A DNA stretch of 64,000 bases from Paracoccaceae bacterium. Its GTDB lineage: Bacteria; Pseudomonadota; Alphaproteobacteria; Rhodobacterales; Rhodobacteraceae. The stretch is taken from positions 873,604 to 937,603 of the forward strand of contig JAHRYM010000002.1 in the NCBI GenBank assembly GCA_020622085.1, written 5' to 3'. The position numbers and the translations under genes were made by a program. Positions within the stretch are counted from its first letter, which is position 1. The number at the start of each line of letters is the position of its first letter. Positions 8,546 to 15,946 of this stretch are shown piece by piece. The notes beneath the pieces are model-generated. The model was not told the origin of the DNA. It searched no databases and saw nothing but the letters and a program-made list of their open reading frames with translations.

Positions 8546-9387
8546 TGGCCGCGCAGGAGCCCGACCATGGGCCGGCGCAGGGTCAGGCCAAGGATCAAAT
8601 CCGCCAGACACAGGGCCAGCGCCAGCCCTATTGGTGCCGAATATCCACCCGTGGCCGAGAATATCTTCCCCGAAAGCGAAGGAGCCGTCAGCCCCGCGAC
8701 ACCATAGGCCAGCATCAGCTTGCCGCAGATATCGCTGATCGGGTCGGCGCCGAACTGTTCGGCGATCGGCACTGGCATGAGAGGGGCCGACCCCCCGAAC
8801 AAGACCCCGATCCCGAGTGCTGCCAGAAGCGCAAGCGGAGACGCAGGCGGCAGGAAGAGGATCAGACCGATGCCTGCCAGGATGTTGAAGACCAGAAGCA
8901 TGATCCGGCCACACCAGGCCTCGACCAGCCTGCCGCCGAAGAAAGACCCCGGCACATGGCCCGTCGTGAAGGCGCCGGGTGTCATGCCGGTCGACCATCG
9001 CCCCGCACCTGGGAAACCAACGATACGCAGGTCGATTTCAGGATGCCGGCTGGTAAAGGCCGGAAGACGCGGGATCAGCCACTTCGCGGCAAAAGTGGGC
9101 GCGACGCTGATCGTCAGGTGCTGGGGCTCGGGTCGCAGAACGGCGGTCGCCTCGGTGATCAGCTCGAAGGCCTTGCGGATATTGGCGGCATAACCTCGCC
9201 CGGCCTCGGTCAGGATCAATGTCCGGGGCTGGCGCAGGAACAGTTGCAGGCCCGGTGGGGCTTCCAGATTGCGAATGTGCTGGGCGACTGCGCCTTGCGT
9301 GACACCCAGTTCCTCGGCCACAATGCGAAAGTTCAGATACCTGGCCGCCACTTCGAAAGCGCGCAGACCATTGGGCGAGGGCAACAT
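8542..9387 (-). CDS. Chimeric ORF: LysR-type regulator N-terminus fused to MFS transporter C-terminus
   Basis: This open frame of 281 residues joins two unrelated families. Residues 1 to about 127 are a LysR/GcvA-type regulator: a winged helix-turn-helix (FRIVAEELGVTQGAVAQHIR) and the start of the effector domain (APTFAAKWLIPRLPAFTSRH). From about residue 132 onward it is the C-terminal part of a major facilitator transporter with about four membrane segments (LLVFNILAGIGLILFLPPA, LAALGIGVLFGGSAPLMPV and later ones). No intact protein of this layout is known to me. I infer an in-frame deletion that removed the end of a lysR gene and the start of the next transporter gene. Any activity is doubtful. 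Confidence 0.75.
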   Translation of the reverse strand: MLPSPNGLRAFEVAARYLNFRIVAEELGVTQGAVAQHIRNLEAPPGLQLFLRQPRTLILTEAGRGYAANIRKAFELITEATAVLRPEPQHLTISVAPTFAAKWLIPRLPAFTSRHPEIDLRIVGFPGAGRWSTGMTPGAFTTGHVPGSFFGGRLVEAWCGRIMLLVFNILAGIGLILFLPPASPLALLAALGIGVLFGGSAPLMPVPIAEQFGADPISDICGKLMLAYGVAGLTAPSLSGKIFSATGGYSAPIGLALALCLADLILGLTLRRPMVGLLRGQ

Positions 9388-9525
9388 GGCGCAACCTGCC
9401 CCGTCGCCAATTTTTCTACCGGCTGATGGCCGCCATCCTGTCTCGTGTCGAAAGTGTCAACGCGCTATGTCTGCATGATCTGCCATCCCTCACACCGGAT
9501 GGCTCGCACGAAAGGGAGCAGCGAT

Positions 9526-10230
9526 ATGCCAGCAGAAAAAGTAGCGCTTGTTACGGCAGGCGGCAGCGGCATGGGCGCCGCCTCGGCCCGGCGACTGGCG
9601 CAGGACGGGTTCAGGGTTGCCGTCCTGTCCTCCTCGGGCAAGGGCGAGGCGCTGGCGGCAGAGCTGGGCGGTTTCGGCGTGACCGGATCCAACCAGTCGA
9701 ACGAGGATCTGGGGCGGCTGGTGGAGGGTGCGATGTCCCGCTGGGGCCGGATCGACGTGCTGGTGAACAGCGCCGGCCACGGCCCGCGCGCGCCGCTTCT
9801 CGAGATCACCGACGAGGACTGGCACAAGGGACTGGATGTCTATTTCCTGAACGTGGTGCGGGCGGTGCGCCTGGTCACCCCGGTGATGCAGGAGCGAAAG
9901 GGTGGCGCCATCATCAACATCTCGACCGCCTGGGCGTTCGAGCCGGTCAGCCTGTTCCCGACCTCGGCGGTGTTCCGGGCGGGGCTTGCCTCCTACACCA
10001 AGATCTTTGCGGATACCTATGGCGCCGACAACATCCGCATGAACAATGTCCTGCCCGGCTGGATAGACAGCCTGCCCGCAACCGAAGAGCGCCGCATGGG
10101 CGTGCCGATGCAGCGCTACGGAACCAGCGAGGAAATCGCGGCAACCGTGGCCTTCCTCGCCTCGGAGGGTGCGGGCTACATCACCGGCCAGAACCTGCGC
10201 GTCGACGGCGGAGTAACCCGCGCAGTCTGA
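9526..10230 (+). CDS. SDR family oxidoreductase with altered active site
   Basis: This 234-residue protein has the short-chain dehydrogenase fold: a nucleotide-binding start (VALVTAGGSGMGAASARRLA), NSAG at 81-84, Asn109, Ser133 (IINIST) and a C-terminal ITGQNLRVDGG. The usual YxxxK catalytic motif is replaced: aligned positions read Ser147 and Arg151 (PTSAVFRAGLASYTK). I recall SDR relatives with the same FPTSAVFRAGL stretch, so this may mark a subfamily rather than damage. ATG 9526 was chosen because AAGGGAG lies just upstream; an earlier in-frame start at 9445 lacks support. It is divergent from the LysR remnant and heads a plus-strand operon whose other two genes are broken, so it may be the last intact member. 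Confidence 0.8.
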   Translation: MPAEKVALVTAGGSGMGAASARRLAQDGFRVAVLSSSGKGEALAAELGGFGVTGSNQSNEDLGRLVEGAMSRWGRIDVLVNSAGHGPRAPLLEITDEDWHKGLDVYFLNVVRAVRLVTPVMQERKGGAIINISTAWAFEPVSLFPTSAVFRAGLASYTKIFADTYGADNIRMNNVLPGWIDSLPATEERRMGVPMQRYGTSEEIAATVAFLASEGAGYITGQNLRVDGGVTRAV

Positions 10231-10270
10231 TCCATCCCGTCCGGTCCCGCCCCTGCTCGAAGCCCCCGCC

Positions 10271-10905
10271 ATGCGCTGGAAAGGTGCATTGACCATCGTC
10301 GACTGCCACTGCGAAGGCGAAGTGGGCCGAGTCATCACCGGCGGGATGCCGCAGGTGATGACTCGGCCCATGTTCGACAAGAAACCCTATCTTGAAGAAC
10401 ACCCGATAACTCCGCAACATGGTGCTTTATGAGCCGCACGGCGCGATCTGGCACAGTGCCAGTATCCTTCTCCCCTCGTGCCACCCCGAGGCGGACATGG
10501 GATTTGTCATCATGGAACGCACCGAACACCCGGCCATGCCGGGATCGAATGCGATCCGGGTCGCCACCGTGCTGCTGGAAACCGGCAGCATCCGGGTCGA
10601 AGTCGCCTTCGGCGGCATGACATTCTCCATGGTCGAGGTGGCCGATCCGGGCCTTGCGATCGAGCCGTCCGAGGCCCGCGCGTTGTGCGACCCGGGCCAG
10701 AAGTTCATCCGCCGCCCGATCACCGGCAGCCGCTTCACCGGCGCCATTGACGGGCTGGGAAAGGCCGGCCCTTGTCCGGCCGTCATCCCCGCACTGGCCG
10801 GTCAGGCCTTGAATCGGCGGGCTGACCCAGTCGGGCATGGACCCGACCGCCCCCTATCGGCGGGGCTTCACGCTGGCCGACACCTGGTTCGGAGCATTGA
10901 ATTGA
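10271..10905 (+). pseudogene. Proline racemase family gene (hydroxyproline dehydratase-like), broken
   Basis: Coding fragments in order are: MRWKGALTIVDCHCEGEVGR from ATG 10271, then after a one-base shift near 10395 MVLYEPHGAIWHSASILLPS and HPAMPGSNAIRVATVLLETG, then a jump to VAFGGMTF with about 60-70 residues missing, then KAGPCPAVIPALAGQA, a second frameshift near 10810, and the family-typical end YRRGFTLADTWFGALN stopping at 10905. The PGSN where racemases have a catalytic CGH resembles trans-3-hydroxy-L-proline dehydratases of the superfamily. Two frameshifts and a deletion mean no product. It follows the SDR gene by 40 bases in the same operon. Confidence 0.82.
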
Positions 10906-11433
10906 ACGTCCTGATCATCTTCGATCATCCCCGGCGCGATTCCTTCTGCGGGGCCGTGCTGGATGCCTTTGCCGAAGGCATGGCCAAGGCCACCGGGCGA
11001 TAATCGTCGATCTGCACCGCGAAGGCTTCGATCCGTGTCTGGGGCCCGAGGACGCGCCGGACTGGGACAACCCGCGCAAGGCTTACAGCCCCGCTGGCCG
11101 AACCGGAGAGGCTTTAGCGCAACGATGCGCTTGCATATTCGTGCTTCCGGTCTGGTGGTGGTCTCTGCTCGCGATGTCGAAGGGCTGGGTCGACCGGGTC
11201 TGGAACAATGGCGGGGCTTACGGCGAGTGAAAACTGGGGCCGCGCAAGGCCCTGCTGATCGGCGTCGCCGCCATCAGTGCCGAGCACAATGCCAAGCGGA
11301 GCTATGACAGCGCCATGCGCACGCAATTATCGACCGGGATCATCGACTATTGCGACATCGAACAGGGCGCGCAGGACGACAACGCCAGGCGCTGCTGCTG
11401 CTGCGGGCGCGGGGGATGGGGCGGTCGTTCTGA
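10902..11433 (+). pseudogene. NAD(P)H-dependent oxidoreductase (flavodoxin_2 / KefF-like), broken
   Basis: The first frame reads LNVLIIFDHPRRDSFCGAVL from TTG 10902, overlapping the previous stop, and is lost at a TAA near 11001. Later fragments in shifting frames match the family: IVDLHREGFDP near 11005-11035, GPEDAPDWDNPRKAYSP near 11043-11093, WVDRVWNNGGAYGE near 11190-11230, GPRKALLIGVAA near 11240-11275, SYDSAMRTQLSTGIIDYCDI near 11300-11360, and an end LLLRARGMGRSF at 11433. The fold would bind FMN or FAD and reduce quinones or related substrates. At least three frame changes make it non-functional. The next 140 bases, up to the fRMsr gene, show nothing recognisable. Confidence 0.75.
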
Positions 11434-11573
11434 ACCGCCCGACCAGACAAAGGCAACCAGGGTGAGACTGCGCCGGCATGACATTCACCCCGAGAGGACC
11501 GCGCTGCGGTCAGGCCGGCGCGGCACCCGACAATCCATGGGCCGGGCACCGGAATGGTCCGTTCCCGAACATG

Positions 11574-12026
11574 TCACAAGTGGCCGAATACCGATGCCAG
11601 GATTTCTCCGAGGTTGCGGGCGTCTTCTTCGGTGAAGGCAGCCGGCCGATTGCTGTCGATGTCCAGCACACCGATCAGCCGCCCACCGGCGCCGAAAACC
11701 GGCAACACGAGCTCGGACCGGGTGGTGGACGCGCATGCGATGTGGCCGGGATAGGCATCCACGTCGGGCACGATCTGGATCTCTCCACTGCGCGCCGCGG
11801 CCCCGCAGACCCCCCGCGAGAACGGGATCACAAGGCAGCCATGGCTGCCCTGATAGGGGCCGATCTTCAGGACTTCCGGTTCGGTCACGCGGTAAAATCC
11901 GGTCCAGTCGAACCGGTCATCACTGTGGTGGATCTCGCAGGCCAGGGTCGCCATCAACGCAACCTCGTCGGCTTCACCTTCGGCAAGCGCGGAAATCGTC
12001 CGGATCAGCGCGGGATAGTCGGGCAT
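11574..12026 (-). CDS. Free methionine-(R)-sulfoxide reductase (GAF domain)
   Basis: This 150-residue single GAF-domain protein reduces free methionine-R-sulfoxide using thioredoxin. The family's three redox cysteines are all present: Cys64 (GSHGCLVIPFSRG), Cys74 (GVCGAA) and Cys98 (GHIACAS), corresponding to those of the E. coli enzyme YebR/MsrC. The end DSNRPAAFTEEDARNLG is also typical. The start is ATG 12026, preceded on the minus strand by AGGAG at good distance; an upstream extension to 12224 has no support. Together with msrB-msrA at 26.4-27.4 kb it gives the cell repair of both free and protein-bound oxidised methionine. Confidence 0.9.
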   Translation of the reverse strand: MPDYPALIRTISALAEGEADEVALMATLACEIHHSDDRFDWTGFYRVTEPEVLKIGPYQGSHGCLVIPFSRGVCGAAARSGEIQIVPDVDAYPGHIACASTTRSELVLPVFGAGGRLIGVLDIDSNRPAAFTEEDARNLGEILASVFGHL

Positions 12027-12049
12027 GGCACGGTCTCCTGTTGCGAAAG

Positions 12050-12100
12050 ACCGGGGGCGCTGCCCCCGGACCCCCGGGATACTTGTGCCAAGCTGAAAAG
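12050..12100 (+). repeat. Dispersed GC-rich intergenic stem-loop element, copy 1
   Basis: The core CCCCCGGACCCCCG is preceded by a hairpin (CCGGGGGCGCTGCCCCCGG) and followed by a GATACTTGTGCCAAG tail. The same pattern recurs at 17499-17556, 21601-21660 and, inverted, at 38086-38142. Here it lies between the divergent fRMsr and STAS genes. Its function is not known; the hairpin could stop transcription. Confidence 0.6.
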
Positions 12101-12178
12101 CACAGGACGAAATCGGCACGGGGATCGAGGACACGGATTGGTAAGGATTGGCCGCTAGCCTGACCTCAGAGGAGCAGG

Positions 12179-12568
12179 GTGCGAGAGGCCATGAATCTAT
12201 CCAGCAGGCAGGCCAGGGGGGCAATGATCGTGCGCGTTGAGGAGGCGCGGATCGATTCGCTTGTGGCCATCCGGTTCAAGGATGCGATGCGATCAATCGT
12301 TCCTGAGCTTGACCACGACAATTCCGCCGATCCGACGGCACGGATCGAGCCATGCCCTGTGATCCTCGACCTTGCCGAAGTCACCTTCGTGGACAGTTCC
12401 GGGCTTGGGGCAATTGTCGCCGTGATGAAGTTTCTTGCCCCCGGGCAGCGGCTGGAAATTGCCGCGCTGCAACCCAATGTCTTGCGCGTGTTTCGCCTGA
12501 CGCGGATGGATGGCGTCTTCGTCATTCACGACAAGGCGCCCGACGGCGGCGACCAGCATGCGGCCTGA
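12179..12568 (+). CDS. STAS domain anti-sigma factor antagonist
   Basis: This protein of about 129 residues is a STAS-domain antagonist of the RsbV/SpoIIAA type. The phosphorylatable serine motif is VDSSGLGAIV near residues 70-79, followed by KFLAPGQRLEIAALQPNV. It would bind, when unphosphorylated, the kinase/anti-sigma protein encoded immediately downstream. The start is GTG 12179, with GAGGAG about 6 bases upstream; ATG 12191 is an alternative. The C-terminal coding region overlaps the next gene by 11 bases, so the two are coupled. No sigma factor or PP2C phosphatase gene is nearby, so the output is unknown. Confidence 0.82.
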   Translation: MREAMNLSSRQARGAMIVRVEEARIDSLVAIRFKDAMRSIVPELDHDNSADPTARIEPCPVILDLAEVTFVDSSGLGAIVAVMKFLAPGQRLEIAALQPNVLRVFRLTRMDGVFVIHDKAPDGGDQHAA

Positions 12569-13046
12569 TGGGCGGGTCGGATTGATGGGCGAACCTCTTG
12601 ATCTGGTCGATGATCGCCGGTTCGCGGTGACCATGCGATCCACTTCGGAAGCCGTGCGCCAGACCCTGTCGCTGATCACGACGCATTTCACCGGGATGGT
12701 CTCGGAGCCGGAACTGGCGACGCTCGAACTCGTGTTGGCCGAGACGCTGAACAATGTCGTCGAACATGCCGCCTCACCCGGCGACCAGGGAGAGGCGAAA
12801 TTGCGCATCGCCGCACGCCGGGACGGGCTGGCCTGCACCATTCTTGACAATGGCCTGCCGATGCCCGGTGGCCGGCTGCCCAAGGCCAGGCCGCCGCAGA
12901 TCGACACGATCATCCAGGACCTCCCGGAAGGCGGCTTCGGCTGGGCATTGATCCGGATGCATGTCCGGAAACTGCAATACCAGCGCAAGGACGGCATGAA
13001 TATCCTGCAGTTCGTCCTGCCCAAGACCGAGAATCACGACAACTGA
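12558..13046 (+). CDS. ATP-binding anti-sigma factor / serine kinase (RsbW-like HATPase)
   Basis: This 162-residue GHKL ATPase resembles RsbW/SpoIIAB, which phosphorylates its STAS antagonist and sequesters a partner. Visible ATP-site motifs are the N box (ELVLAETLNNVVEHA), the G1 box (ILDNGLPMPGG) and the G2 box (GGFGWALIRMHV). I set the start at ATG 12558, overlapping the end of the STAS gene by 11 bases; ATG 12585 (MGEPLDLVDD) is also possible and no strong ribosome site decides. With its upstream partner it forms a partner-switching module. In alphaproteobacteria such pairs can control stress responses or second-messenger enzymes; the target here is not encoded nearby. Confidence 0.82.
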   Translation: MRPDGRVGLMGEPLDLVDDRRFAVTMRSTSEAVRQTLSLITTHFTGMVSEPELATLELVLAETLNNVVEHAASPGDQGEAKLRIAARRDGLACTILDNGLPMPGGRLPKARPPQIDTIIQDLPEGGFGWALIRMHVRKLQYQRKDGMNILQFVLPKTENHDN

Positions 13047-13261
13047 TCGGTGTTGTCAGGCACGGACAGTATCTTTCTGGTGGGCGCGAAAACCTTTTGG
13101 ACAGATGAATCCAAGGAGCAGTGCATTCAGACCCGCAACAATACATCAATTGAGAAATGATTTGCGTCGCCGTCGATATCAATGCCTTGCTTCTGCCTTT
13201 GTTCAACCGCAACTCGGCCGCATAAGCCATCAAGATGAATCCTGTAGCTGCACAAGGCTTC

Positions 13262-13308
13262 CCTCGGCACCGCATGCAACAGCCCCCACCCGATATGCGG
13301 TGCCGAGG
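13262..13308. other. Perfect 14-bp inverted repeat in a 319-bp gene-free stretch
   Basis: CCTCGGCACCGCAT (13262-13275) and its exact reverse complement (13295-13308) enclose a 19-base loop. The gap 13047-13365 contains no convincing gene. The repeat sits between the end of the HATPase gene (plus) and the end of hspQ (minus), so it may terminate one or both transcripts, but no T-run follows. It could instead be a structured RNA or a protein site. Confidence 0.5.
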
Positions 13309-13365
13309 TACTTCAGCTCATGGCATCGGGTTTACCGGACCAGAACCGGCCGGACCAACGACCTG

Positions 13366-13692
13366 TCAGTTCAGGTTGAAGTGCAGCGGATAGCAACCGT
13401 TGGCGAAATCGCCGAAAAGGTCATGCAGATCGGGGTGGTCGACCGGCTTGCCCGACGAGTCGGGGATCAGATTCTGTTCCGAGACATAGGCGACGTAATA
13501 ATCGTCCTCGGTTTCGGCCAGCAGGTGATAGAAGGGCTGGTTGCGCGCCGGGCGGCTTTCTTCCGGGATGGAGCGATACCATTCCTCGGTATTCGAGAAC
13601 CTGGCATCAACGTCGAAGACGACGCCCCGGAAGGGGTGTTCGCGGTGGCGGACCACCTGACCGAGATGATATTTTGCACTCGCCTTGAACAT
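13366..13692 (-). CDS. hspQ: Heat shock protein HspQ (YccV family)
   Basis: This 108-residue protein matches HspQ, first described as a hemimethylated-DNA-binding protein and later as a factor that modulates Lon protease. Diagnostic stretches are KYHLGQVVRHREHPFRGVVF near residues 7-26, FDVDARFSNTEEWY and QPFYHLLAE, then an end NGCYPLHFNLN. The ATG at 13692 (MFKASAKYHLGQ) aligns with the family start; an upstream extension to 13830 is not homologous. It is convergent with the STAS/HATPase pair and divergent from the lipoprotein gene at 13887. Confidence 0.9.
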   Translation of the reverse strand: MFKASAKYHLGQVVRHREHPFRGVVFDVDARFSNTEEWYRSIPEESRPARNQPFYHLLAETEDDYYVAYVSEQNLIPDSSGKPVDHPDLHDLFGDFANGCYPLHFNLN

Positions 13693-13886
13693 CTTATCCG
13701 CACCCTGCCGCAAAGATTTACGCCCCGAGGCGCCAAAAGTCCACGATTGCCGCGGAATCAGCCGGAAACAGATTGTGGTGGACGCCCCGACAGTCCGCCT
13801 GCGCCGCGTCACAAAGGTTTGTGATTTCACCGGCGCGTGAATGGGGGTAAACTTGGGTCAACAAGAAGAACGAGACGAGAGGCAGA

Positions 13887-14468
13887 ATGAGCAGATTGAT
13901 CCGCATTGCGGGGCTGTTGCTGTTGGCGTCATGCGGCGGCGGCAATCACTCCGCGCCGCGCAACCTTGACGACGCGTGTTCGATCCTGGATCAGCGGCCC
14001 GCCTATTATTCGGCGATGAGGCGGGCTGAGCGCCGCTGGGGCGTTCCGGTGCATGTCCAGATGGCGACCATGTATCAGGAATCGAAGTTCATCGGAAATG
14101 CGCGCACCCCGTTCCGCTATGCGCTGGGTATCATCCCGATGGGCCGGCAAAGCTCGGCCTATGGCTACAGCCAGGCGCTGGACGACACCTGGGATGATTA
14201 TCGAAAGGACGCGGGCCGCTTTGGCGCGCGCCGCGACCGGATAGAGGATGCGACAGATTTCATCGGCTGGTATATGGACCGGTCGGAGCGGAAGCTCGGG
14301 CTGTCGAAATATGACGCCACAAGCCACTATCTGGCATATCACGAAGGCCATGGTGGCTATGCCCGCGGCAGCTACAATGAAAAGGCTTGGTTGATGCGGG
14401 TTGCCGCAGATGTCGGAGCCCGGTCCGAGCTTTATCGTCAGCAGCTGATGATGTGCGGGCGGGGCTGA
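13887..14468 (+). CDS. Lytic transglycosylase-like lipoprotein (SLT domain)
   Basis: This 193-residue protein starts with a lipoprotein signal (IRIAGLLLLASC, lipidated Cys16), so it should be anchored in a membrane facing the periplasm. The mature part fits the SLT family: WGVPVHVQMATMYQESKF with probable catalytic Glu65, AYGYSQALDDTWDDY near residue 90, and YLAYHEGHGGYARG, the usual helper region. It would cleave peptidoglycan glycan strands, leaving anhydro ends. It is a short single-domain member. GAGAGGCAG precedes the ATG. It is convergent with lolA, 12 bases away. Confidence 0.85.
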   Translation: MSRLIRIAGLLLLASCGGGNHSAPRNLDDACSILDQRPAYYSAMRRAERRWGVPVHVQMATMYQESKFIGNARTPFRYALGIIPMGRQSSAYGYSQALDDTWDDYRKDAGRFGARRDRIEDATDFIGWYMDRSERKLGLSKYDATSHYLAYHEGHGGYARGSYNEKAWLMRVAADVGARSELYRQQLMMCGRG

Positions 14469-14480
14469 CCCCGCCTGCCG

Positions 14481-15104
14481 TCACCTTTCGTTGCGCTGGC
14501 TGTTGGCAATCGAGATCGAGAACAGCGTTGCGTCATAGCGCTTGCCCATCACCAGATCCGAAAGCACCACCCGGGTCTTTGCGCCGGCGCCATCCGTCAC
14601 GATCCACTGCCTGAGCGCAACGGGGTTGGCCGAGAAAAACAGCTTGATCGTGCCGTATTCGGGATGTTCGGGATCCTGGGCGGTGACAGTCGTCATGCCA
14701 TCCTGTTCGCCATGGTCCACCACCATCCGCGCGCGGGCAAGGTCGATCCGGTCGGCGAGAATCAGGTTCAGCGGCGTCTTGCGCAGCGGATACTGGTCGG
14801 GCGGCTGGTTCGACTTCGGATCGAAGACCGCAACCGAGGCGCCAGACGCAAGGACGAGCGTCTTGTCGGGCTTGGCATATTCAAGCCGCATCCGGTTCGG
14901 GCGCTGGATCACCACGCGGCCCGAGGATTTGCTGCCATCGGCATTGGTCTGCACAAAGGGACTTTCGGCCGTCTTGATCCCGTTCAGGTAGGCCGACAGG
15001 TCTGCCAGCGGAACCGGCGCGGCAGCAGCCGGAACGGCAAGGCTGACAGACAGTGTCAGGATGGCGGTGCAAAACAGGATGGCGGTGCGGAACATTGCTT
15101 TCAT
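14481..15104 (-). CDS. lolA: Outer-membrane lipoprotein carrier LolA
   Basis: This 207-residue periplasmic protein would carry lipoproteins from the inner-membrane LolCDE complex toward the outer membrane. A Sec signal peptide covers about residues 1-28 (ending AVPAAAA). The mature half-barrel shows family patterns: SPFVQTNADGSKSSGRVVIQ, RPNRMRLEYAKPDKTLVL and the hydrophobic cleft strands that follow. In many Rhodobacterales lolA follows ftsK; ftsK is not next to it here. ATG 15104 is taken; ATG 15095 is possible. The 225 bases upstream (15105-15329) carry no recognisable gene and are extremely GC-rich. Confidence 0.87.
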   Translation of the reverse strand: MKAMFRTAILFCTAILTLSVSLAVPAAAAPVPLADLSAYLNGIKTAESPFVQTNADGSKSSGRVVIQRPNRMRLEYAKPDKTLVLASGASVAVFDPKSNQPPDQYPLRKTPLNLILADRIDLARARMVVDHGEQDGMTTVTAQDPEHPEYGTIKLFFSANPVALRQWIVTDGAGAKTRVVLSDLVMGKRYDATLFSISIANSQRNER

Positions 15105-15329
15105 GGGGCGAATGTAGCGTCCCGCGCGGCCGTTTCCACCCCCGGCGTGAACACGAAGGGGTCATGGAGCGATCGCGGGGCGGCACCCTCGGGCCGGGAG
15201 GGCGCGGCGGGCGGCATCCCGCCACCCGGATTGCCGCAATCGCACAGATTGCATCCATGCGATCGGGAACCCTTCGGCCCCCCCCGGCGTTGCCGTGGCA
15301 TTGTCGACCGGGATTACGGGGGAACCATC

Positions 15330-15869
15330 ATGTCCGACCTTATCGTGATTGCCTTTGATGACCAGAGCGCCGGGTTCGAGCTGCGCGCCGAACTTGGGCG
15401 GCTGCAAAAGGACTACCTTCTGGAAATGGAAGACATCGTCGTGGTGACACGGGACGATAACGGTGCCGTCAAGCTTCACCAGAGCGTCAATCTGACCGCC
15501 GTGGGCGCCGCCGGCGGCGGCATGTGGGGCGCCCTGATCGGGCTCTTGTTCCTCAATCCGCTTCTGGGGGCGGCCTTGGGTGCCGGGGCAGGCGCGCTTT
15601 CGGGGGCGCTGACCGATGCGGGCATCAACGACAATTTCATGAAGGAGGTCGGTCAGACATTGAAGCCCGGCGGATCGGCGGTCTTCTTCCTGTCGCGCAA
15701 GATCACCGCGGACAAGGTGCTGGAGCGCCTTGGTGCCTTCCGGGCAAGGGGGCGGGTTCTGCAATCATCGCTCTCGACAACCGACGAAGCGGCATGGAAG
15801 GCGCTGTTCGAGAGGGCGCAGGCCGCATCCTCCGAGGCTCCGGTCGACCCGATCACCCAATCGATGTGA
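15330..15869 (+). CDS. DUF1269 domain membrane-associated protein
   Basis: This 179-residue protein belongs to DUF1269, of unknown function. The N-terminal part is a small alpha/beta domain (MSDLIVIAFDDQSAGFELRA). It is followed by a glycine-rich hydrophobic hairpin at about residues 63-100 (GGGMWGALIGLLFLNPLLGA then ALGAGAGALSGALTDAG), resembling glycine-zipper membrane segments. The C-terminal part (VGQTLKPGGSAVFFLSRKIT) is again soluble. ATG 15330 follows GGGGGAACC. The family often accompanies stress or membrane genes, but neighbours here give no clear clue. Confidence 0.8.
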   Translation: MSDLIVIAFDDQSAGFELRAELGRLQKDYLLEMEDIVVVTRDDNGAVKLHQSVNLTAVGAAGGGMWGALIGLLFLNPLLGAALGAGAGALSGALTDAGINDNFMKEVGQTLKPGGSAVFFLSRKITADKVLERLGAFRARGRVLQSSLSTTDEAAWKALFERAQAASSEAPVDPITQSM

Positions 15870-15946
15870 ACGCGAAAGGCTGCCCAGGCGGCTGCGAGTG
15901 GCGGTGCGCTTGACGCAGTGCGGCCGGGCATGGCTATGTTCGGGCG

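Noticed and set aside
10320-10380. Long near-palindrome GGGCCGAGTCATCACC / TGATGACTCGGCCC
   Set aside because: It lies within the proline-racemase-family remnant and encodes its conserved N-terminal part, so I treat it as chance coding symmetry, though it could form a stem.
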